Made by a program: the position numbers and the translations under genes. The notes under the pieces are model-generated. The model was not told the DNA's origin. It made no database searches and saw only the letters and a list, made by a program, of their open reading frames with translations. Shown here one piece after another: positions 1 through 6,192 of a DNA stretch of 22,305 nt. The stretch covers positions 1-22,305 of the forward strand of contig NZ_CAMLIX010000055.1 in NCBI RefSeq assembly GCF_946479975.1, read 5' to 3'. Positions within the stretch are counted from its first letter, which is position 1. Each line of letters opens with the position of its first letter. The stretch is from an uncultured Flavobacterium sp. (lineage in GTDB: Bacteria > Bacteroidota > Bacteroidia > Flavobacteriales > Flavobacteriaceae).

Positions 1-323
1 TTAAAAGGTTCATTAAAAGTGGTTGATCCTGTGGCTACCAATCCAATATATTGGGTTTCTCTCGCTACTGCAGCGAGGGTCATCATCACATCAAGATTAA
101 AAACGGGAGATTCGGTCGATATATCTGTCATTACTGCCCCAGGGCCGTCTGGCAGGAATATAAACTGAAATTTTCCGCGCTCTGCAGCCTGAGCCTGCTT
201 TACACGGGCATCAAAACTTGTATAGCTTTCGGGATCAACTCCCGGCATGCGCCATGCTCCAGATTGAGAACCATAGCCGTTTCCGAGATGAAGACCGATA
301 AGCATTTTTTTATCCACTTTCAT
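1..323 (-). CDS. LLM-class flavin monooxygenase, NtaA/SnaA/DszA type (C-terminus off the window)
   Basis: The reverse strand from the ATG at 323 reads MKVDKKMLIGLHLGNGYGSQ and stays open to base 1, giving 107 codons of an expected 430-450. Visible family features are the opening beta strand, a substrate-side GAWRMPGVDPESYTSFD stretch near residues 22-38, AERGKFQFIFLPDG near 46-59, and the VARETQYIGLVATGSTTFNEPF core near 85-106. These match the nitrilotriacetate/pristinamycin/dibenzothiophene-sulfone monooxygenase branch of bacterial luciferase-like enzymes. Such enzymes use reduced FMN supplied by a separate reductase; the substrate cannot be read from the fragment. The gene diverges from a HxlR regulator whose start lies 97 bases away, a common arrangement for a regulator and its redox target. 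The opposite-strand frame over this region is a shadow. Confidence 0.85.
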   Translation of the reverse strand, partial: MKVDKKMLIGLHLGNGYGSQSGAWRMPGVDPESYTSFDARVKQAQAAERGKFQFIFLPDGPGAVMTDISTESPVFNLDVMMTLAAVARETQYIGLVATGSTTFNEPF

Positions 324-348
324 AATTTATCAATTTTCTTGAAATTAT

Positions 349-401
349 GTTGCAAAATTAAATTAAAAATACTTTCATTTGTATAGTCCTTTCCCAAAGG
401 A
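349..401. promoter_or_regulatory. Divergent promoter region with inverted repeat (HxlR operator candidate)
   Basis: On the minus strand, TAATTTTG (353-360) matches TAnnTTTG exactly and would drive the monooxygenase. On the plus strand, TTG (350-352) and TTCATTTG (373-380), 20 bases apart, form a plausible promoter for the HxlR gene, placing transcription start near 387. The inverted repeat TCCTTTCCCAAAGGA (387-401, 6-bp arms, 3-base spacer) lies right at that start, where a bound dimer would block transcription. Function is inferred from position only. Confidence 0.45.
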
Positions 402-420
402 TAGCGAAATAAAAATAACT

Positions 421-771
421 ATGTCAAAGAAGAAACCATACTGTGAGTGCCTTAATACTGTAAAACCGGTGCGGGACACTCTGGAAGTAATCAATGGAAA
501 ATGGAAATTATCCATCATCATTTCCGTCGGTGTTGGAAATAGCCGTTTTACGGAAATTCAGGAGAGCATACCGGGGTTAACTCCAAAAGTCCTCTCGAAA
601 GAACTTAAAGAACTTGAACAGCACCAATTAATCAAAAGAATTATTACCAACGATTATCCTGTCAAAATATCATATTGTCTGGAACCCTATGCAGATACCT
701 TAACACCAATTATTTATGCTATGAAAGATTGGGGATTAAACCATAAGAAGAAAATTTTTCAGAAAAGTTAA
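421..771 (+). CDS. HxlR-family winged-helix transcriptional regulator
   Basis: A 116-residue protein spanning one HxlR domain. The N-terminus has the usual cysteine-containing segment (CEC at residues 8-10). It is followed by INGKWKLSIIISV, the RFTEIQESIPGLTPKVLSKELKELE recognition region and a wing ending in the YCLEPYADTL motif. HxlR proteins are dimeric DNA-binding regulators of redox and detoxification genes, some of which sense quinones or aldehydes through cysteine. The frame could open further upstream only with a TTG at 379, which overlaps the predicted -7 element. I therefore use the ATG at 421. It diverges from the flavin monooxygenase at 1-323, its probable target. Confidence 0.88.
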   Translation: MSKKKPYCECLNTVKPVRDTLEVINGKWKLSIIISVGVGNSRFTEIQESIPGLTPKVLSKELKELEQHQLIKRIITNDYPVKISYCLEPYADTLTPIIYAMKDWGLNHKKKIFQKS

Positions 772-899
772 TTCATCAAAAGGGAAAAAAATCAATTTTT
801 AGCTTCAGTAGAAGAACAATAAATAAATAAATGGAGATTCATATTTTTTATCGTCACCCATAGTAGCAAACATTAATCGTCAAATTTTGATCTGAATAA

Positions 900-1106
900 T
901 CTCCAAAACTAATATTTAATTTTGCAACTGAATTAATACTTGATATTGATCCAATAGCAAATTATTATAAAAAAAAGCTAAAAACAATCTTTGAAACACA
1001 AAAATCTAAGTCACAAGAGCAAGAAATTTATTTCTTTAAAAATATCAAACCAAAGTTTACTTCTAAATTAATTTACTATAATGTACTGTTCAAAATCGAA
1101 ATGTGA
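900..1106 (+). pseudogene. RteC-like fragment (conjugative-transposon regulator relic)
   Basis: An open stretch without a plausible start reads LDIDPIANYYKKKL, then EQEIYFFKNIKPKFTSKLIY and YNVLFKIEM before a TGA. The phrase EIYFFKNIKPKF..KLIYYN resembles the RteC family, which controls excision of CTnDOT-type conjugative transposons. An intact RteC is about 200 or more residues, so only a central piece survives. It has no matching N- or C-terminus and no mobile-element partner next to it. Assignment is from memory of the family motif. Confidence 0.5.
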
Positions 1107-1133
1107 AGGAAAAATATTTCAAAAGACACTAAA

Positions 1134-1211
1134 ATGATTCCTCATTTGGAATTCATGGAGTTTATGGAAACCTATGGATTGCCTAAAGGATATTACTTTG
1201 ATAACGAATAG
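1134..1211 (+). other. Short orphan open frame in a gene-free stretch (772-1310)
   Basis: A 25-codon frame reads MIPHLEFMEFMETYGLPKGY and ends in TAG. It looks protein-like but I cannot place it in a family; it may be a fragment left by the same decayed element as the RteC-like relic. The rest of 772-1310 is AT-rich and I see no other gene, RNA or strong hairpin there. Confidence 0.2.
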
Positions 1212-1288
1212 TATAGGTGCTAAATTTCACGAATTGAAGTTCATTGGTGAATATTATCAATGTAAACTTCATTTAACCTCTTTTATAT

Positions 1289-1318
1289 GTTTAAGTACAT
1301 ATTAAAAGGTTACCTTTG
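1289..1318 (+). promoter_or_regulatory. Promoter of the ABM monooxygenase gene
   Basis: TACCTTTG at 1311-1318 matches the Bacteroidota -7 consensus TAnnTTTG exactly. A TGTTT near 1289-1293 may serve as the -33 element. Transcription would start near 1325, leaving a leader of about 40 bases before the ATG at 1368. Confidence 0.45.
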
Positions 1319-1367
1319 GTAAGAGGGGGTAGATTTTATTCTCTTAATAACATTTAAATTTTTAATC

Positions 1368-1661
1368 ATGGAAAAGTTTGCAATATTAGCTAGATTAGAG
1401 GCAAAGCCAGGTAAAGAAGGGGAAGTAATGGAATTCTTGAAGTCAGCTTTACCGCTAGCCCAAGGCGAGCCTGGAACAATACGATGGTATGCTTTACAAA
1501 TTGGACCTTCAACTTTTGGTATATTCGATACTTTTGAAACGACAGATGGAAGAACAGCGCATTTAAATGGAGAGATAGCAAAGGCACTAATGGCGAATGC
1601 TTCTGCGCTACTTGCTAAAGATCCTATACTAGAAATGGTGGATTTATTAGCAATAAAATAA
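1368..1661 (+). CDS. Antibiotic biosynthesis monooxygenase (ABM) domain protein
   Basis: This 97-residue protein fits a single ABM ferredoxin-like fold: FAILARLEAKPGKEGEVMEFLKS at the start, EPGTIRWYALQ in the middle, then FGIFDTFET and a C-terminal helix and strand. The family includes the quinol monooxygenase YgiN and heme- or polyketide-modifying enzymes; they work without a metal cofactor as dimers. The conserved pattern of K.G...E, a W or Y in strand 2 and the F.I.DTF strand is visible, but the substrate is not. The gene is monocistronic, with its own promoter and a strong hairpin downstream at 1840-1888. Related small monooxygenases often act in quinone or oxidative-stress responses, which would suit the redox genes around it. 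Confidence 0.85.
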   Translation: MEKFAILARLEAKPGKEGEVMEFLKSALPLAQGEPGTIRWYALQIGPSTFGIFDTFETTDGRTAHLNGEIAKALMANASALLAKDPILEMVDLLAIK

Positions 1662-1665
1662 AAAA

Positions 1666-1863
1666 TTAGACATTATTTATTTTAATCACTTCAAATAAGA
1701 TGTGGTCTGCGATAGCTTGGGTTCCACTTTTTACAGACACATTTTTACAAGATGGAAGTTCAGTTATTCGAACTAAGTTAGCATTAATACTCCCCGCTAT
1801 CACACCTCCGAAACGATGAGCGCAATAAATCTCAGTTTCATTATGGCAATAATTACTTTGTGT
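1666..1863 (-). pseudogene. Unassigned C-terminal coding relic
   Basis: The minus strand carries an open frame of roughly 65 codons with no start codon. It includes EIYCAHRFGGVIAGSINANL, VRITELPSCKNVSV and a terminal ADHILFEVIKINNV before a TAA at 1666-1668. The composition is convincingly protein-like, so I read it as the 3' end of a lost gene. I do not recognise the family. The frame passes through the left arm of the hairpin at 1840-1888. Confidence 0.3.
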
Positions 1864-1888
1864 TACAAAAAGTAATTATTGCCATAAT
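1840..1888. terminator. 20-bp perfect hairpin, probable terminator or palindromic element
   Basis: Bases 1840-1859 and 1869-1888 are perfect reverse complements around a 9-base loop. There is only a short T-rich tail (ATTTTAG) on the plus side. It could end the ABM transcript, but the arm is unusually long and AT-rich for a terminator, and the T-run is weak. A degraded miniature mobile element is an alternative. Confidence 0.5.
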
Positions 1889-2002
1889 TTTAGTATATAA
1901 CCATATTTAAAAAATTCTTACCATACGGCACAATACCTTGCCATACCTCAAGGCGAGATTTTTTTATTTCTAAAATTTGCTCATGAAAGTTAGGAAATGA
2001 AA

Positions 2003-2213
2003 ATGACCAAAAATGAAATCAACTTAATTCTAAAGCGCAGGATAAAGAACGGTGACGAGTTCAACCACCTTATTGAAAAACCGAAAGGACAAAAGGTAAA
2101 ACTCCTCTCCTATAGGCACTGCAACACTTGATTTGGAATTTGAAACATAACATTACTTTTCCATTACTTTTAAAAAGCAGTTTGATATTACTCCAGCCGA
2201 TTTATTACATTAG
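2003..2213 (+). other. Small coding relics, one AraC-tail-like
   Basis: A 42-codon frame (2003-2131) begins MTKNEINLILKRRIKNGDEF and is unassigned. Shortly after, 2151-2213 reads HYFSITFKKQFDITPADLLH then stop. This resembles the last helix of an AraC-type DNA-binding domain (pattern FS..FKK.FGITP). Both pieces are too short to be functional genes, and the second overlaps the end of the SbcD relic on the other strand, so the area is a patchwork of junctions. Confidence 0.3.
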
Positions 2214-2514
2214 ATGATTCCAATAAAGGTTTTGGTGCCTCTAAACGAGATGCCGAATCGTGATTACCTGCTGTAATTACTATTTGTATATCAGGATTTA
2301 TTTTAGTCGCATTCTTTAGAAAAGAATAAAACATTTTTATTGATGAGGCAGGTGGATTTGAAATATCAAAAACATCTCCACTAACAAGTAAAACATCTAT
2401 TTATTCTGTTTGTAAAGTAGCAATTAGCCAGCTTAAAAACTGTTGATGTTCGTAAGTGCGGTGGTATTCGTGAAACAATTGGCCTATATGCCAATCTGCA
2501 GTATGTATCTTCAT
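2188..2514 (-). pseudogene. sbcD: SbcD exonuclease fragment with in-frame stop
   Basis: From the ATG at 2514 the minus strand reads MKIHTADWHIGQLFHEYHRT, the canonical SbcD start with metal ligands D and H. After codon 37 a TAA (2401-2403) interrupts the frame. Beyond it the same frame continues with IDVLLVSGDVFD and ITAGNHDSASRLEAPKPLLE, the second and third phosphoesterase motifs (GDVFD, GNHDS). The homology ends near 2190 where an intact protein would have about 300 more residues. SbcD is the nuclease subunit of the SbcCD hairpin-cleaving complex. No SbcC follows, so this is a dead, truncated copy. The nonsense codon looks like a single A-to-T change from AAA. Confidence 0.85.
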
Positions 2515-2744
2515 ATTTTACTTTTAGTCAATACACATTTTTATTATCAATATATATGATAATTCAAATATCAATCTTTTGCATTAATCTTTTTTATGGA
2601 AAACCATAATCTCCCAAATATATTAATTAACAAAAACCAACCACCAAGTATTTATACGAGTTTCTTTATATTTTTTGATTACCTTTTGACTTAACCTAAA
2701 AGATAAGATAACTTCTTTCTTTAATTTTACAAGTAATTAAAACT

Positions 2745-2855
2745 ATGAAGACATTTATTTTAGAACCATACCTAACATCTTTTCTATCACAAATAGCAAA
2801 AAGGCGAATTTTAAATATTTCCTTTCACTTTAAACATGTGATTTTAAAAAAATAA
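2745..2855 (+). other. 36-codon orphan ORF in the 2515-3352 gap
   Basis: An ATG at 2745 opens a frame starting MKTFILEPYLTSFLSQIAKR that ends with a TAA forming the first bases of the hairpin at 2853-2875. It has no recognisable family and may be chance. The remainder of the 2515-3352 gap holds the minus-strand terminator, repeat copies C0 and C1 and the C1 terminator, each listed separately; 3220-3352 shows nothing. Confidence 0.15.
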
Positions 2856-2875
2856 GGGTGCAAAATGCACCCTTA
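2853..2875 (-). terminator. Rho-independent terminator, minus strand
   Basis: TAAGGGTGCA (2853-2862) pairs with TGCACCCTTA (2866-2875) around AAA. On the minus strand the stem is followed by a run of seven T. It would end minus-strand transcripts coming from the AraC gene at 3353-4264, or from the repeat region at 2901-3174. Confidence 0.75.
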
Positions 2876-2900
2876 ACATTATCTTCATTTTTCGTTAGCA

Positions 2901-2996
2901 AATCCATTCAACCTCAAACAGAAATTCATAGAGCCAAATAAAGACAACTATACCTTAAACATAAAAATCTTTTCAAATCCTCCATAATATTTGTAG
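2901..2996 (+). repeat. Repeat copy C0 (diverged)
   Basis: This stretch aligns over its length with the C1-C3 repeats. Shared blocks are AATCC at the start, GAGCCAA plus AAAGACA in the middle, and AATCTTTTCAAATC.TCCATAA near the end, which is nearly identical to C1 at 3122-3144. The outer ACAGGACA/TGTCC ends are lost, and no plus-strand terminator follows. It appears to be a decayed member lying 57 bases upstream of C1. Confidence 0.5.
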
Positions 2997-3052
2997 GATT
3001 GCATATTAGTTTGATTTGATAAACAAATCTAGTTTTTACATTTTTTTTCATC

Positions 3053-3174
3053 AATCCCAAACAGGACATCTAAACCAAATTTACTAAGCCAATGGAAGAC
3101 AGCCCCTACATGTAGTAAGCCAATCTTTTCAAATCATCCATAAATGATGTTGAAATTTGTCCCGTCCCTGTCAC
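3053..3174 (+). repeat. Repeat copy C1 of a ~120-nt non-coding family
   Basis: This copy shares with C2 and C3 a start AATCCC.AACAG.ACATCTAAACC, an inner TAAGCCAA that recurs about 40 bases later, TCAAAT..TCCA, GATGTTGAAATTTGTCC and an end CCTGTCAC. Differences are scattered substitutions with no codon-like pattern. It is followed within 10 bases by its own terminator hairpin. Position: between the relic zone and the 3' end of the AraC gene. Confidence 0.85.
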
Positions 3175-3182
3175 AACGCCAA

Positions 3183-3218
3183 ATGGCGTCAATTGAAGAC
3201 AATTGGCGCCATTTTTTT
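3183..3218 (+). terminator. Terminator of repeat C1
   Basis: The 13-bp stem 3183-3195/3200-3212 has an AAGA loop and a run of seven T. One pair is T with G, a wobble in plus-strand RNA but an A-C mismatch on the other strand; this supports plus-strand transcription. An upstream ACGCC (3176-3180) can instead pair with GGCGT (3185-3189) inside the left arm. Confidence 0.8.
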
Positions 3219-3352
3219 ATTTAAATTCATTACATCAAACTAAATTTGAATCTATTTTTCTTTCATTATCATTTTAACTTCTGATTTTCTTTAAGACTGC
3301 TTTGTTTTTTTAATTTAATAATAGAATTTAAAAACACTTTAAAATAAAAGGC

Positions 3353-4264
3353 TTAATTAAACTTGGCTCTGAACTTTAAGGGTGTTTCGTTTGTTTTGTT
3401 TTTGAACAATTTGCTAAAACTTTGAAGATGTTCAAATCCCAGCTCATAGGCAATTTCACTAATTGATAAACTAGTAGTGGAAAGTTTTTCTTTCGCTTTT
3501 TCTATGAGTTTATTGTGAATATGCTGTTGCGTATTCTGACCTGTATGAAACTTCAGTAAATTGCTTAAATAATCTGAAGAAACATTCATATTATCAGCAA
3601 CAGTCTGGACAGATAGAAGATTTCTTTCGTCACGGTTTTTGTCATCAAAATAAGTATTCAAAAATTCTTCCACTTTTGATAGTAGTTGGTGGCTGCTGAT
3701 TTTTCTTGTCAGAAATTGGCGGTTGTAAAATCTGTCGCAATATTTGAGGAGTAATTCTATCTGCGCTAGTATTAAATCCTGAGTAAATCTATCAATGTTT
3801 ATGTGGTATTCTTCTCTTATGTTTTCAAAAATATTTACAATGATATTTTCCTCTTTATCAGAAAGAAATAAAGCTTCATTAATTGAATAATCAAAAAACG
3901 TGTAACCCTTAATATTTTTTGCTAATGGTGAATTCCATAAAAAGTCTGGGTGAATTTGCAATAAATACCCCTCGCCCTTATGTAAAGAATCAGGATCCCG
4001 CTCAAGCCGTAAAACCTGCCCTGGTGCTATAAATGACATTACACCTTCGTCAAAATCGTAAACCTGCTGACCGTAATAGAGCTTGGCTCCAATATCCCGT
4101 TTTAAAGCAATAGAATAAAAATCCATCACAATTTTTGTCGTATTTTCATCATCTGGAAATTTTACCTGTGAGTAATCGACCAGACTTACTAAGGGATGTT
4201 CCGGCTTTGGAAGACCTCTAAACCGATGATACTCTGTGATGCTTTTTATTCTAATTACTTCCAT
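3353..4264 (-). CDS. AraC-family transcriptional regulator (operon A)
   Basis: This 303-residue protein has an N-terminal ligand/dimerisation part (about 1-190, with YGQQVYDFDEGVMSFIAPGQV near 62-82) and a C-terminal double helix-turn-helix. The latter is visible as LSVQTVADNMNVSSDYLSNL and ISEIAYELGFEHLQSFSKLF, ending TPLKFRAKFN. It is closely similar along its whole length to the AraC protein at 13062-13973, also 303 residues if I start here at the ATG at 4264 rather than 20 codons upstream. TAAATTTG, an exact -7 element, ends 5 bases before this ATG (minus strand, 4270-4277), so a leaderless mRNA is likely. It is the last gene of SDR-SnoaL-AraC and probably acts on the direct repeats at 5673-5703. 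The effector is unknown. Confidence 0.9.
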   Translation of the reverse strand: MEVIRIKSITEYHRFRGLPKPEHPLVSLVDYSQVKFPDDENTTKIVMDFYSIALKRDIGAKLYYGQQVYDFDEGVMSFIAPGQVLRLERDPDSLHKGEGYLLQIHPDFLWNSPLAKNIKGYTFFDYSINEALFLSDKEENIIVNIFENIREEYHINIDRFTQDLILAQIELLLKYCDRFYNRQFLTRKISSHQLLSKVEEFLNTYFDDKNRDERNLLSVQTVADNMNVSSDYLSNLLKFHTGQNTQQHIHNKLIEKAKEKLSTTSLSISEIAYELGFEHLQSFSKLFKNKTNETPLKFRAKFN

Positions 4265-4350
4265 AGATACAAATTTACATTTTTTTGAAAGTCTTAATTC
4301 AGATGAATTCTTGAAAAAAGACAAAAATAAAAAATTATTATACGAATATT

Positions 4351-4794
4351 TTATTTACTCATTTCTTTGCTCTGCATCAATAAACCAAACCAGTCCTCTA
4401 GATGCCAGGTGTGTGTAAGCTTGCCATTTTTCAAATAATGAAATTCATGCAGCGCTATTGATACCTTTTTGTTTGTTGGAGCAATCCCCATAATTTCATT
4501 TACATGTGTAAATTCCATTGAAGCTCTAACAGCTGCACGCTCGTGACTGCCGAATATCTCATGAACCAAGATTTCTATATCAGGACATAATTCAAACAAA
4601 AATTTCATAATTGCTTGCAATCCTTTTGGATTATCCTCTTGTTGTGGCGCGAGGGGAATATCTTTCCAGTCGGGCATGCAAATTTCATCCAGTACTTCTG
4701 GCTTTTTGAGTTTCCATGCTGCATAAAATCTTTGAATGGTATCTATTTCCTGTTTCGTCAGAGCCTTTACAACTCCATTATTTTCTTTTTCCAT
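4351..4794 (-). CDS. SnoaL-like / ester cyclase family protein
   Basis: A 147-residue protein with the cystatin-like NTF2 fold pattern of SnoaL-type proteins. It has an initial helix (TKQEIDTIQRFYAAWKLKKP), a GLQAIMKFLFELCPDIEILV segment near 60-80, the strand pair AAVRASMEFTHVNEIMGIAP, and a C-terminal FHYLKNGKLTHTWHLEDWFG, typical of ester cyclases. Family members cyclise polyketides or act as small hydrolases or isomerases; many in Bacteroidota have no known substrate. It lies 56 bases downstream of the SDR and 86 upstream of the AraC gene on the same strand, and is presumably cotranscribed. The neighbouring SDR suggests a joint role in modifying or clearing a small carbonyl or ester compound. 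Confidence 0.8.
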   Translation of the reverse strand: MEKENNGVVKALTKQEIDTIQRFYAAWKLKKPEVLDEICMPDWKDIPLAPQQEDNPKGLQAIMKFLFELCPDIEILVHEIFGSHERAAVRASMEFTHVNEIMGIAPTNKKVSIALHEFHYLKNGKLTHTWHLEDWFGLLMQSKEMSK

Positions 4795-4850
4795 TTTATA
4801 TTCTTCTAACTGTCTGTAAAATTCAGCTTATCAACTATGCTTAAGTTTGA

Positions 4851-5615
4851 TTATAGATTTGAACCTCCCGAGATTTCTATACGCTGCGCATTGATCCACC
4901 CGCTGGCATCGGTGCATAAAAAAGCTACCACTCCCCCAATATCTTCAGGCAGTCCAACCCTTCCAAGAGCAGTTTGCGACGCCAGATATTGGTTCATTTC
5001 TGCATTGTCACGTACCGCACCGCCCATAATATCTGTTTCGATAGCACCCGGAGCAATAACATTTACTCTGATATTTCTGGCACCAAGCTCTTTCGCCTGA
5101 TATTTTGTCAATGTCTCCATTGCTCCTTTTAATGCTGCATAAGCTGCAAATCCCGGAGTAGCAAAACGGGTTAGACCCGAAGAAACATTTACAATTCCTC
5201 CGTAAGCTCTTAGTAATGGCAATAATTTTTGAGTAAGAAAAAATGGACCTCTAAGATGTACATTTTCCATTTCTGTAAATTGAGTTTCAGTGATAGCATC
5301 AAAATTTGCAAAGTGAATAAAACCTGCATTGTTTATCAAAAAATCAATACCCTCTGAGTTGAAATAATTGGTTAATTGGTCTCTAAGATTTTTTTCAAAC
5401 AAATCAAAACTGGAAGAATCTGAGACGTCTAGTTTTATAGCGACAGCCTTTTGTCCGATATCATGAATTTGTTTTACAACATTTTCTGCTACTTCTTTTT
5501 GAGTGTTGTAGGTTAAAACTATATCCAATCCTTTTTTGGCAAGATTAATAGCCATATCTTTTCCAAGACCACGACTGCCTCCTGTTACTACTGCAATTTT
5601 ATTTTGCGCTTTCAT
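4851..5615 (-). CDS. SDR-family NAD(P)-dependent oxidoreductase (operon A)
   Basis: This is a 254-residue classical short-chain dehydrogenase/reductase. Visible motifs are the cofactor loop TGGSRGLG (11-18), NNAG (95-98), catalytic Ser145/146 in VNVSSG, Tyr159 and Lys163 in YAALK, and PGAIETD after it; the C-terminus ends in SGGSNL. It is of the FabG/3-oxoacyl reductase-like type, and its substrate cannot be told. I start at the ATG at 5615 (MKAQNKIAVV). An earlier ATG at 5645 would lie almost on the predicted -7 element (5643-5650). First gene of an operon with SnoaL-like and AraC genes. Operator-like direct repeats lie 58 bases upstream. Confidence 0.92.
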   Translation of the reverse strand: MKAQNKIAVVTGGSRGLGKDMAINLAKKGLDIVLTYNTQKEVAENVVKQIHDIGQKAVAIKLDVSDSSSFDLFEKNLRDQLTNYFNSEGIDFLINNAGFIHFANFDAITETQFTEMENVHLRGPFFLTQKLLPLLRAYGGIVNVSSGLTRFATPGFAAYAALKGAMETLTKYQAKELGARNIRVNVIAPGAIETDIMGGAVRDNAEMNQYLASQTALGRVGLPEDIGGVVAFLCTDASGWINAQRIEISGGSNL

Positions 5616-5642
5616 AATGATTATTTTAATATTATTATGATG

Positions 5643-5703
5643 CAAATTTCAACAGATATAGGAAAGATAATTTAGCCAAAACCATAATTTAAGTAGCCAA
5701 AAC
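5643..5703 (-). promoter_or_regulatory. Operon A promoter and AraC operator (two 10-bp direct repeats, 21-bp period)
   Basis: On the minus strand GAAATTTG (5643-5650) is a near match to TAnnTTTG. Upstream of it (22 bases), TAGCCAAAAC occurs twice, at 5673-5682 and 5694-5703 as read on the plus strand. The copies start exactly 21 bp apart, two helical turns, so a dimer with two identical readers could bind one DNA face. The proximal copy abuts the -33 region, as in activation by direct polymerase contact. The paralogous operon B has the same layout at 14862-14921. Regulator identity is inferred. Confidence 0.7.
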
Positions 5704-5833
5704 TGGTAAAATGGAATGGCTGACAACTTTAGTGGCAAGAACGACATTCAAATATGATGGTAAGCTTATTCCTTGAGGCATTCCCAATAACCCCGATAAA
5801 TTACAAAATTCAGTTTTAAAAAAAATCTCGCCT

Positions 5834-5954
5834 ATCCCCAACAGAACATCTAAACCATATTTACAAAGCCAACGAAAGACAGATACTAAATACGGTAAGC
5901 CAATTTCTTCAAATCGTCCATAAATGATGTTGAAATTTGTCCTGTTCCTGTCAC
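5834..5954 (+). repeat. Repeat copy C2 of the ~120-nt non-coding family
   Basis: It is nearly collinear with C1, without large gaps. Conserved blocks include ATCCCCAACAG, ACATCTAAACCA, AAAGCCAA, GTAAGCCAAT, TTCAAATCGTCCATAAATGA and GATGTTGAAATTTGTCC, ending CCTGTCAC. It lies in the 577-base gap between the SDR operon and lysR, where no plus-strand gene precedes it. It therefore cannot simply be the 3' UTR of a gene. Bases 5704-5833, upstream of it, show nothing recognisable. Confidence 0.85.
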
Positions 5955-5956
5955 TT

Positions 5957-5993
5957 AAAGAGACAACTATTATATAGTTGTCTCTTTTTTTAT
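5957..5993 (+). terminator. Terminator of repeat C2
   Basis: A perfect 13-bp stem (5957-5969/5975-5987) with a TTATA loop leads into a T-run. The arm sequence is unrelated to those of C1 and C3 although position and role are the same. No annotated plus-strand gene ends here, so the transcript it terminates is presumably the repeat itself. Confidence 0.8.
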
Positions 5994-6192
5994 ACACAGA
6001 TATTTAGATTTTTAAAACCGTTACAACCTAATATTTGTGGTTCGACTTTTTCACAAGAAATTATTAGTCTGTTTGAAATAAATAGTCTTAAAGTGGTTCA
6101 ATTAAGGATTTTGGATTACTATGACTTTTAGTTTTGATTTTTCATGGGTTTAAATTCTAAAAATAAAAGTAATTACCTGATATATACAACCT
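5994..6192. other. Intergenic remainder between C2 and lysR
   Basis: About 200 bases of AT-rich DNA between the C2 terminator and the 3' end of lysR. A 64-codon frame crosses from the repeat (5937-6131) but has no recognisable protein features; I see no hairpin or RNA gene. Confidence 0.3.

Noticed and set aside
51..386. Plus-strand ORF of 111 codons at the left edge
   Set aside because: It is antisense to the flavin monooxygenase, whose motifs on the minus strand are clear, and its own translation has no protein-like features.
379..420. TTG start extending the HxlR protein by 14 residues
   Set aside because: It overlaps the predicted -7 element, and the extension does not resemble HxlR N-termini; the ATG at 421 gives the usual length.
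1921..1970. Terminator from CCTTG...CAAGG followed by T-run
   Set aside because: The stem is five base pairs, separated by four bases from the T-run, and no plus-strand gene ends there; not convincing on its own.
4837..5100. Plus-strand ORF inside the SDR gene
   Set aside because: Antisense shadow of a gene with a full set of SDR motifs on the minus strand. The same applies to the other overlapping opposite-strand frames at 6389, 6725, 9837, 11728, 14242 and 14448.
5689..5997. 102-codon minus-strand ORF across repeat C2
   Set aside because: The frame is interrupted by stops in C1 and C3, the substitutions between copies are not codon-like, and the start lies in the terminator T-run. It is a by-product of the repeat.
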